Shown: positions 1 through 5,163 of the stretch, one piece after another
Numbering within the stretch: position 1 is the stretch's first letter
Layout: every line of letters starts with the position of its first letter
NCBI GenBank assembly: GCA_002428895.1
Contig: DIYC01000042.1
Span: forward strand, 1-5,163
DNA: 5,163 nt
From: Burkholderiales bacterium UBA6064
GTDB taxonomy: Bacteria; Pseudomonadota; Gammaproteobacteria; Burkholderiales; Burkholderiaceae_B
Reading direction: 5' to 3'
Position numbers and translations under genes: made by a program
Notes under the pieces: generated by a model
Databases searched by the model: none
The model's input: the letters and a program-made list of their open reading frames with translations, nothing else
What the model was told of the DNA's origin: nothing

Positions 1-220
1 GGTAAGGTGCTAATCAGGAAAGCCCAAGTCAATAATAAGTTTTGTAATAGACTATTAGTCCTTCCAATTATCTTTAATGAAAACAGAAAGACTTATCCAA
101 ACAACATCAATTAAACTCTTAACTCAACTTAAATTGGCCGATTGATTGCTCCAAATCGAAGCAAAAAAATTACAACTGTTCACCTAAAAAAATAATTTTC
201 CTACTCCACTTTTTAACCCT
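1..220. other. AT-rich intergenic stretch without a supported gene
   Basis: I find no convincing coding region here. Frame 1 is open from the left edge to a TAA at 112-114 (37 codons). That could be the tail of an unseen upstream gene, but the translation is low in complexity and I do not recognise it. Minus-strand ATGs in the region hit stops within a few codons. Two seven-base A-tracts (163-169 and 186-192) lie about two helical turns apart and might bend the DNA upstream of the desaturase promoter. No terminator with a clear stem and T-run is visible. Confidence 0.5.
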
Positions 221-244
221 GAAACGTTTCGCAATAAACGTTTC
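221..244. promoter_or_regulatory. Paired palindromic operator-like repeat upstream of the desaturase
   Basis: The sequence shows a 9-bp perfect inverted repeat, GAAACGTTT (221-229) and AAACGTTTC (236-244), with a 6-base spacer. Each arm is itself part of a small palindrome with a central CpG (GAAACGTTTC at 221-230 and AAACGTTT at 236-243), centred 14 bp apart. Palindromes with a central CpG of this kind are typical of LacI-family operators such as Cra and PurR. It lies just upstream of the predicted -35 box. No T-run follows on either strand, so a transcription terminator is unlikely. The regulator is unknown. TetR-type regulators (FabR, DesT) control unsaturated fatty acid genes in relatives, but I cannot match their sites here. 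Confidence 0.45.
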
Positions 245-256
245 AAAATGCTTGAC

Positions 257-284
257 TTGAACAAAATCACAACACGTGTATAGT
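257..284 (+). promoter_or_regulatory. Sigma-70-like promoter for the desaturase gene
   Basis: The candidate -35 is TTGAAC (257-262) and the -10 is TATAGT (279-284), separated by 16 bp. Transcription would start near 291 and give a leader of about 33 bases. An alternative -35, TTGACT (252-257), is a better hexamer but has a 21-bp spacer. The 8-bp palindrome ACACGTGT (272-279) lies in the spacer and touches the -10, so a repressor could bind there. Confidence 0.5.
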
Positions 285-323
285 AAGATTTTCTATCTTA
301 GGAAACAATTGTACTTTTAAATC

Positions 324-1505
324 ATGAGAAACAATACCGAATCACCCAGCATTCCTTCTAACCCAGAAACAATCCCTATTAATTGGCCTGCAGCCATCAC
401 ATTGTGGGCCACACTCGCTGCATCTATTGTACTTGTGCCAGCCTATGCCATCTGGAATGATTACAGCACCTCAGCCTGGATCACTTTCATCAGTTTGGCA
501 CTGTTAAACGGCATCGCAATCACAGCAGGCTACCACCGTTTATGGGCACACCGTGCTTATCAAGCGAACGTGGTCGTTCGGTTTGTCTTGTTAGTGTTTG
601 GCACCATGGCGGTACAAAATAGCGTTTTTGTTTGGGCCAGTGGCCATCGTCGCCATCACCGGCATGTAGATAGTCATGACGAAGATCCCTATGCAGCCAC
701 TCGCGGGTTTTGGTTTTCTCACATGGGGTGGATGGTGCGTTGCTACCCTTCGGGTAAAGATGAATTTTCTAATATTCCCGACTTACTTTTAGACCGAATG
801 CTACAGTTTCAACATCAATACTACGCACTTCTGGCTTTGAGTATTAATTTTGGCTTACCTTTTTTAATCGGCTTTTTAACAAACGACTTATGGGGTGTAG
901 TTATTTTAGGGGGATTATTCCGCTTAGTATGGTGCCATCACACCACATTTTTTATCAATTCATTGGCACATATTTGGGGAAAACGACCCTATACTGACAC
1001 CAATACCGCTCGCGACAACCCCATCTTAGCGTTTTTTACGTATGGCGAGTGTTATCACAACTACCATCATTTATTTCAATACGATTACCGCAATGGTATT
1101 CGGTGGTATCAATTTGACCCAACAAAATGGTTAATTTGCGGACTATCTTTTTTGGGTTTAACGCATGATTTAAAAAGAATTCCAGAGTTTAAAATTGAGA
1201 AAGCCAGATTAGACATGCAATTTAAAGTCGCACAAAATAAATTGGCTTGCAGCAAACTCTCAAAACTTGAGACTGTTACTGCTCTAAAAAATCGCCTTGC
1301 CCATGAATACGATGTATTTACTGCAGCCTTACAACAATGGGCTAAAGTAAAAGAAGAGCAAATTAAAGCCACTAAGCATGCCTTTCACAACTATGACTTG
1401 CTCAAAAACTATAAAAACCAACTCGCCCACATTGAGCGACAGCTCAAATCGCAGCGCAAGCGCGTTGATCAAATTTTAGAACAACTGCCCGATTTACTGG
1501 CTTAG
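324..1505 (+). CDS. Membrane acyl-CoA delta-9 fatty acid desaturase
   Basis: This is an integral membrane diiron desaturase of the stearoyl-CoA desaturase/OLE1 family. Such enzymes put a cis double bond into saturated acyl chains using O2 and an electron donor, which adjusts membrane fluidity. The three histidine boxes are present: HRLWAH (71-76), HRRHH (108-112) and HNYHH (245-249). The extra family motif NSLAHIWG (212-219) supplies a further metal-ligand His. Hydrophobic segments lie near 24-44, 51-69, 84-104, 166-186 and 189-204. Residues about 287-385 form a long, charged, probably coiled-coil tail. The 393-residue length resembles Pseudomonas DesB-type acyl-CoA desaturases, but chain specificity and electron partner cannot be read. 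An in-frame TAA at 318-320 lies one codon upstream of the ATG, so translation cannot start earlier. The Shine-Dalgarno sequence is weak. The stop overlaps that of convergent glmM by 4 bp. Confidence 0.93.
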   Translation: MRNNTESPSIPSNPETIPINWPAAITLWATLAASIVLVPAYAIWNDYSTSAWITFISLALLNGIAITAGYHRLWAHRAYQANVVVRFVLLVFGTMAVQNSVFVWASGHRRHHRHVDSHDEDPYAATRGFWFSHMGWMVRCYPSGKDEFSNIPDLLLDRMLQFQHQYYALLALSINFGLPFLIGFLTNDLWGVVILGGLFRLVWCHHTTFFINSLAHIWGKRPYTDTNTARDNPILAFFTYGECYHNYHHLFQYDYRNGIRWYQFDPTKWLICGLSFLGLTHDLKRIPEFKIEKARLDMQFKVAQNKLACSKLSKLETVTALKNRLAHEYDVFTAALQQWAKVKEEQIKATKHAFHNYDLLKNYKNQLAHIERQLKSQRKRVDQILEQLPDLLA

Positions 1506-2863
1506 GCTGTTTTTTTAAACTCAACCAAAGAAACCAATTCATCGACTTTGGCTTCAGCTTGTTGAATATCGGGGGCTTCAATCATAATGCGCAATACTGG
1601 CTCAGTGCCCGACGGTCGAATCAATAAACGCCCTGTATCGCCTAGACTTTGACGTACTTTTTGACACGCATGTTGCAACACGCTGTCATCTTGCCAGTTG
1701 TACTCTTTCGGCACACGGGCATTTTGCAAAACCTGCGGCATCATTTGCAACGGCACTAAAATGTCTGCTAACGATTGATTTAAATGACACACGGCACGCA
1801 TCACTTGCAGCGCACTAATAATACCATCGCCTGTAGTATGTTGGTCTAACAACAACAAATGGCCTGAGCTTTCGCCACCAAGATGCCAGCCACGTTGACA
1901 CAACTGCTCAAACACATAGCGGTCGCCTACTTTAGCACGAACAAACTCAATATTGAGCTTTTCACAGGCCAATTCCAAGCCTAAATTACTCATTTGTGTA
2001 CCCACCACTCCAGGAATGGGCAAACCACTGGTTTGACGATCGACTGCCAACACATACAGTAGCTCATCACCATTAAAAATTCGACCTGAACTGTCTACAC
2101 AAATTAGGCGATCTGCATCACCATCTAGAGCAAAACCATAATCGGCCTGATGCTCAATGACTGCATTGGCAATACATTCTGGATACGTAGCACCAACGCC
2201 AGCATTAATATTTAAACCATCGGGTTGGGTAGCCAATTCGATCACATTGGCACCCAACTCTCGAAAAACAGACGGTGCAATTTGATAAGCTGCACCATGA
2301 GCACAGTCCACGACAACGCGAAAGCCACGCAAATCTTGACCTTGAGGAAAAGTACTCTTACAAAATTCAATATAACGGCCTGATGCATCGTTTAACCGCT
2401 TGGCTTTACCCAATTGGTTAGATTGGTTACAGTAACTGCCCAGATTAGAAAGCAAAGTGAGTTCAGCTTCAATTTCCAATTCCCAAGTATCGGGTAATTT
2501 GGTACCTAGATGAGAAAAAAACTTAATCCCATTGTCAGAAAATGGGTTGTGCGAAGCACTAATCACAACCCCAGCCGACATGCTGAGCGTTCGCGCCAAA
2601 TAGGCAACCCCTGCTGTGGGCATTGGGCCAACCAACACCACGTCAACACCAACCGAAATAAAACCCGCTTCAAGGCATGATTCAAGCAAGTAACCACTTA
2701 CCCGAGTGTCTTTACCAATCAACACCGAAACTTTTTGATTGCGGTGGTGCCGTTTTAAGACCTGGCCAGCTGCTTGGCCTAAGCGAAGAATAAAATCAGG
2801 GGTCATAGGAGCCTGACCAACGGTACCGCGAATACCATCTGTACCAAAATATGTTCTAGTCAT
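1502..2863 (-). CDS. glmM: Phosphoglucosamine mutase GlmM
   Basis: This cytoplasmic enzyme converts glucosamine-6-phosphate to glucosamine-1-phosphate, on the route to UDP-GlcNAc for peptidoglycan and lipopolysaccharide. All signatures of the alpha-D-phosphohexomutase family are present. FGTDGIRG is at 6-13. The phosphoserine loop SASHNP is at 102-107, with Ser102 as the catalytic residue (same number as in E. coli). The Mg-binding loop DGDADR is at 247-252, the sugar-binding loop GGESSGH at 329-335, and the phosphate-binding loop RPSGTEP at 416-422. At 453 residues it matches the usual length of about 445. The ATG start fits the E. coli N-terminus, and no strong Shine-Dalgarno sequence precedes it. 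GlmM normally follows folP in the same direction. Here a reversed gene lies between them, so glmM probably needs its own promoter in 2864-3019. Confidence 0.98.
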   Translation of the reverse strand: MTRTYFGTDGIRGTVGQAPMTPDFILRLGQAAGQVLKRHHRNQKVSVLIGKDTRVSGYLLESCLEAGFISVGVDVVLVGPMPTAGVAYLARTLSMSAGVVISASHNPFSDNGIKFFSHLGTKLPDTWELEIEAELTLLSNLGSYCNQSNQLGKAKRLNDASGRYIEFCKSTFPQGQDLRGFRVVVDCAHGAAYQIAPSVFRELGANVIELATQPDGLNINAGVGATYPECIANAVIEHQADYGFALDGDADRLICVDSSGRIFNGDELLYVLAVDRQTSGLPIPGVVGTQMSNLGLELACEKLNIEFVRAKVGDRYVFEQLCQRGWHLGGESSGHLLLLDQHTTGDGIISALQVMRAVCHLNQSLADILVPLQMMPQVLQNARVPKEYNWQDDSVLQHACQKVRQSLGDTGRLLIRPSGTEPVLRIMIEAPDIQQAEAKVDELVSLVEFKKTA

Positions 2864-2892
2864 CGTTATTGTTCACTGGTTCATTGAAATTA

Positions 2893-2898
2893 ATCATA
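2893..2898 (-). promoter_or_regulatory. glmM: Candidate -10 box for glmM
   Basis: On the minus strand this reads TATGAT, five of six matches to the sigma-70 -10 consensus. Transcription would start near 2886, about 22 bases before the glmM ATG. No good -35 hexamer lies 16-18 bp upstream (the best is TCTAAA), so the promoter would be weak or dependent on an activator. The spacer includes a T-tract. Confidence 0.35.
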
Positions 2899-2933
2899 GC
2901 CTAAAAAAAGACTCATTTAGATAATTATTAAGT

Positions 2934-2957
2934 TCACTGTGGTTAAGACTACAGTGA
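2934..2957. repeat. 24-bp near-perfect inverted repeat (hairpin or operator)
   Basis: The arms TCACTGTGGT and ACTACAGTGA form a 10-bp stem around the 4-base loop TAAG. The only imperfection is a G-T pair, which is tolerated in RNA. No clean T-run follows on either strand, so it does not look like an intrinsic terminator. It lies between the two predicted divergent promoters and upstream of both starts of transcription, so a DNA operator is more likely than an RNA element. Confidence 0.5.
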
Positions 2958-2971
2958 TGCCATTCAACCAG

Positions 2972-2980
2972 TGATAACAT
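2972..2980 (+). promoter_or_regulatory. Extended -10 promoter for the dioxygenase/TTL-like gene
   Basis: TG (2972-2973), one base, then TAACAT (2975-2980) make an extended -10 element, which can work without a good -35; none is visible. Transcription would begin near 2987 and give a leader of about 33 bases. The TCACTGGTT copy at 2966-2974 (minus strand) overlaps the TG part, so a protein bound there would probably affect polymerase binding. Confidence 0.4.
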
Positions 2981-3019
2981 AGAAACTAGACCTGATTAAC
3001 AATTTGGATTGGTTAACTT

Positions 3020-4627
3020 ATGTTTCCAACTTTAAAAACGAGCTATAAAGGTGGGCTGGTTTTAAACGAAAATCCCCTTATTGTCCTATTTAAAAACTTT
3101 TTAACCGCAGAGCAATGCCACAGAATTATAAATCTTGCTCAGGCCAAATTGCAACCCGCAAAAGTTTCTAAAGACGAGGGTGATGATTTTTCTAAAGGTA
3201 GAACAGGCAGCAATGCTTGGCTTAAATACTCAGAATCAGACGAACTTCTCCAGATCGGCGAAACAATTAGCCAATTGGTTAATTTGCCATTGTCCCACGC
3301 TGAAAGTCTACAAATTGTTCATTACGGCCCAGGCCAAAAATACGATGCACATTTTGACAGCTATGACTTGTCTTCAACCAAAGGCAAACGCTGCTGCGAA
3401 AAAGGCGGACAACGTTTACTCACCTGCTTAATTTATCTCAACAATGTACCCAAAGGCGGGGCCACCGGCTTTCCAAAGCTCAATTTAGAAGTCAAAGCCG
3501 AACAAGGTTCTATGGTTATTTTTCACAACGTTGAACACGACAACTACAGCCAGCCTCACAAAGAATCACTACATGGCGGCCTCGAAGTGTTTGAAGGTGA
3601 AAAATGGGCTTGCAACATGTGGTTTCATCAATCGCCCGTGAACTATCAGTTTAATTTTGAAGAATACTTTAAGCTGATTCAAGCGGGCATCACACCCTTA
3701 CAACAGACTAAAGCCAGTCAACGCATCCAAACGATTAGCAATCACAAGAAGGAATTATTTCAACTTGCCACCCAGAGTTTAAACAACGAGTTGTTTAAAC
3801 ACACTTTAGCCAATCAAGGCATTTTGTACTGGCACAACACATCGGAAGAAAGCCCACCGCCTTTTACCAATCAACCCAAACGAATTTTTAAGCTCATTAA
3901 CCCTGCTCCACTTCAGGTTTTATCCGATCAAATTCAATTGCCTAAATTGTTGGCTCATTATGGCCTGCTTCACCTGTACCCAGAAACATTTTTTTCGAAA
4001 AATCACGCACTAGCGTCTCAACATTCAGTGTTTTTCGTGAAAAACCGATTAAATACGAGCGAGAATAAAACTCGCTGCATATCAAGAAACGAATTACAGC
4101 AACTCACTTTAAATGATAACGAGGTGATTCAAGGCATCATCAGCAATATTCTAACGTTCGAAAACAAAAAAGTAACAATTCGAGGTTACGTATTATTAGC
4201 CGCTTCAGGCATGGCTGCTTATCCCACTGGCGTAGCCATGGTGCATAGCAAGAAATATGATCCTTTATCGGCCGAACAGGAGGTTCAAATGCCTGTTCGG
4301 CAGCACCATGAAGAGAATGCAAACAATTCAGGAAAACTGTTAAGTACCCATCAACTCAGTTTAGCCGACGAATACACCACCGCTTTAAATAATCTAGTGG
4401 TGTATTTATCACCCGTTTTATTACCCATTTGCAGCCTGATGCAATCCAATGAATTTGCACTTCTCGAAGTGGATTTAATTCCCACAATCAAGGGCAACTA
4501 CGTATTCATTCAAATGAATTCAGCGCCACACTTTAATTTTTCTGAGAACATACATCAGTTAGTTATTGTACCGATGTTACAATGGGCCATTCGGGGTTTG
4601 GTAAAGTTGCCCATTGCAACACCTTAA
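3020..4627 (+). CDS. Two-domain protein: prolyl 4-hydroxylase-type 2OG-Fe(II) dioxygenase plus TTL-like ATP-grasp domain
   Basis: Residues about 15-205 form a prolyl 4-hydroxylase-type dioxygenase, which uses 2-oxoglutarate, O2 and Fe(II). The iron ligands are visible as HFD (H111, D113) and H185. K195 lies ten residues later and fits the 2-oxoglutarate-binding Lys. GGATGFP (146-152) and GEKW (193-196) are typical of the family. Residues about 230-535 look like a tubulin-tyrosine-ligase-type ATP-grasp domain. The TTL-like stretches, in order, are INPAPL (293-298), YPETFF (320-325), FFVK (338-341), VIQ (369-371), KKVTIRGYVLL (383-393), ALLEVDL (480-486) and FIQMNSAP (496-503). The usual glycine loop and the Glu of EVN are not conserved (Q498 in the Glu position). 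Single-domain bacterial P4H proteins are about 200 residues, so the tail is a large addition. There is no signal peptide or membrane segment, so it is probably cytoplasmic. An in-frame TAA at 3014-3016 fixes the earliest start. The substrate is unknown. The dioxygenase call is firm; the TTL call is moderate. Confidence 0.88.
   Translation: MFPTLKTSYKGGLVLNENPLIVLFKNFLTAEQCHRIINLAQAKLQPAKVSKDEGDDFSKGRTGSNAWLKYSESDELLQIGETISQLVNLPLSHAESLQIVHYGPGQKYDAHFDSYDLSSTKGKRCCEKGGQRLLTCLIYLNNVPKGGATGFPKLNLEVKAEQGSMVIFHNVEHDNYSQPHKESLHGGLEVFEGEKWACNMWFHQSPVNYQFNFEEYFKLIQAGITPLQQTKASQRIQTISNHKKELFQLATQSLNNELFKHTLANQGILYWHNTSEESPPPFTNQPKRIFKLINPAPLQVLSDQIQLPKLLAHYGLLHLYPETFFSKNHALASQHSVFFVKNRLNTSENKTRCISRNELQQLTLNDNEVIQGIISNILTFENKKVTIRGYVLLAASGMAAYPTGVAMVHSKKYDPLSAEQEVQMPVRQHHEENANNSGKLLSTHQLSLADEYTTALNNLVVYLSPVLLPICSLMQSNEFALLEVDLIPTIKGNYVFIQMNSAPHFNFSENIHQLVIVPMLQWAIRGLVKLPIATP
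4271..4301. repeat. Perfect 10-bp inverted repeat inside the coding sequence
   Basis: GCCGAACAGG (4271-4280) and CCTGTTCGGC (4292-4301) are exact reverse complements separated by 11 bases. The arms are GC-rich for this gene. The repeat encodes residues about 418-428, in a weakly conserved, polar part of the TTL-like domain. No T-run follows. I know of no DNA uptake word with this sequence and found no further copy in the window. Confidence 0.6.
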
Positions 4628-5163
4628 ACGCTTGCACCGTTGGCAACACATCGTGCACCCGCACCACTGCTGCACCCTGTTGCGCAGCCAACAATGCGGC
4701 AGCTACCGACCCAACCATTCTTTCTTGAGGTTCGCCCTGTTGAATAATCTCGCCAATCATGCTTTTTCGTGAAACACCCACCAACACACCAGCTCCCAAC
4801 GATTTAAAGCGCAACAACGATTGAAACAAAAGCGTGTTGTGTTGAAATGTTTTGCCAAAACCGAACCCAGGATCTACTAAAATACGGGTAGATTCAACTC
4901 CTGCATCAACAAGTGCCTGCACTCGTTGACTTAAAAAATTGTAGACTTCATCAACAAGGTTACTGTAATAAGGCTGTTGCTGCATCGTAATTGGTTGACC
5001 CTGCATGTGCATTACCACCCCACCCACTGAAGACTGAGACAACAAGGCATCTGCTCCTGAATCTCGAAACCCATTCACATCGTTTAAAATATCGACTCCC
5101 AACTGAACAGCACGCTGCATCACTTCTGTTTTCATGGTATCGACTGAAACAGGAATATTCCAC
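4563..5163 (-). CDS. folP: Dihydropteroate synthase FolP, N-terminal part beyond the window
   Basis: FolP joins 7,8-dihydropterin pyrophosphate to p-aminobenzoate to make dihydropteroate in folate synthesis; it is the sulfonamide target. The visible 199 codons cover the C-terminal two thirds of the TIM barrel. The frame stays open to the right edge, and WNIPVSVDT is read just upstream of the Met at 5133-5135, so that Met is internal. It matches the family SVDT segment and its pterin-site Asp. Numbering from that Met, other motifs are LNDV (17-20), MHMQG (42-46), VDPGFGFGK (87-95), SRKSMIG (122-128) and RVHDV (159-163). About 90 N-terminal residues, including the usual NVTPDSFSDGG motif, should lie beyond 5163. 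The last 65 bp (4563-4627) overlap the 3' end of the convergent dioxygenase gene. glmM lies farther on in the same direction but is separated by that reversed gene. Confidence 0.97.
   Translation of the reverse strand, partial: WNIPVSVDTMKTEVMQRAVQLGVDILNDVNGFRDSGADALLSQSSVGGVVMHMQGQPITMQQQPYYSNLVDEVYNFLSQRVQALVDAGVESTRILVDPGFGFGKTFQHNTLLFQSLLRFKSLGAGVLVGVSRKSMIGEIIQQGEPQERMVGSVAAALLAAQQGAAVVRVHDVLPTVQAFKVLQWATLPNPEWPIVTSVQ

Larger units (their letters stand above)
2873..2974. repeat. Four-copy TCACTG half-site array in the divergent spacer
   Basis: The hexamer TCACTG occurs twice on each strand. The outer pair is identical over 9 bp: TCACTGGTT at 2873-2881 (+) and 2966-2974 (-). The inner pair is TCACTGTGGT at 2934-2943 (+) and TCACTGTAGT at 2948-2957 (-). 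The left outer copy lies just downstream of the predicted glmM start of transcription. The right outer copy ends directly against the predicted -10 of the rightward gene. This arrangement would suit a regulator acting on both divergent promoters; that role is inferred and the regulator is unknown. Confidence 0.5.

Noticed and set aside
44..60. Two overlapping short palindromes (TAATAG/CTATTA and GACTA/TAGTC)
   Set aside because: They are short, AT-rich and have no following T-run; close to what chance gives in such DNA, and far from any known start.
1..114. Open frame 1 from the left edge to a TAA at 112-114
   Set aside because: It has only 37 codons with no recognisable motif and AT-rich composition; it may be the tail of a gene outside the window, but nothing supports it.
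1109..1372. 87-codon minus-strand open frame inside the desaturase gene
   Set aside because: It lies opposite the charged desaturase tail, shows no motif or promoter, and is a shadow of the real gene.
1483..1516. Possible intrinsic terminator after the desaturase (AACTGCC paired with GGCTGTT, then T's)
   Set aside because: The stem is 7 bp with a T-T mismatch and a 15-base loop, and the T-run lies in the glmM coding end; too weak to call.
2934..2957. Rho-independent terminator reading of the spacer hairpin
   Set aside because: There is no U-tract on either strand, and it would lie upstream of both genes and not after one.
3135..3431. 98-codon plus-strand open frame inside the dioxygenase gene
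   Set aside because: It is frame-shifted against a domain with all catalytic residues intact, and has no recognisable protein content.
3020..3634. Collagen-type or secreted prolyl hydroxylase
   Set aside because: There is no signal peptide or membrane anchor and no collagen-like gene nearby; only the P4H-type fold can be claimed.
4140..4322. 60-codon minus-strand open frame opposite the TTL-like domain
   Set aside because: No motif, ribosome site or conservation argument; a shadow frame.
4960..5163. Second minus-strand open frame at the right edge
   Set aside because: It overlaps folP in another frame, while the folP frame carries the conserved SVDT, LNDV and MHMQG motifs.

Overview
The window looks like chromosomal DNA of a gammaproteobacterium. 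It is AT-leaning, with clearly AT-richer intergenic DNA. It carries the folP and glmM pair, which in many gammaproteobacteria lies in an ftsH-folP-glmM cluster. No species can be named from the sequence alone. There are four protein genes and no RNA gene, insertion sequence or CRISPR array.

Layout, left to right. Positions 1-323 hold no supported gene but do contain a promoter region. This has a LacI-type inverted repeat (221-244) and a sigma-70-like promoter (257-284) for a membrane acyl-CoA delta-9 desaturase (324-1505, +). The desaturase meets glmM, phosphoglucosamine mutase (1502-2863, -), tail to tail with a 4-bp overlap. The 156-bp divergent spacer (2864-3019) contains four copies of a TCACTG half-site, two of which form a strong hairpin. 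From the spacer a gene runs rightward (3020-4627, +). It encodes a 535-residue protein with an intact prolyl 4-hydroxylase-type 2-oxoglutarate/Fe(II) dioxygenase domain, followed by what I read as a tubulin-tyrosine-ligase-like (TTL) ATP-grasp domain. Its last 65 bp overlap, in antisense, the 3' end of folP, dihydropteroate synthase (4563-5163, -), whose first part lies beyond the right edge.

The housekeeping genes cover unsaturated fatty acid synthesis, the UDP-GlcNAc precursor pathway and folate synthesis. The unusual element is the two-domain dioxygenase/ligase-like gene. It sits in reverse orientation between folP and glmM, so it breaks a normally co-directional pair. The best candidate for a little-described system here is this protein and its divergent regulatory region: a possible two-step protein or peptide modifier joining hydroxylation to ATP-dependent amino-acid ligation. 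The dioxygenase half is well supported. The TTL reading rests on motif order recognised by eye and includes some degenerate positions.
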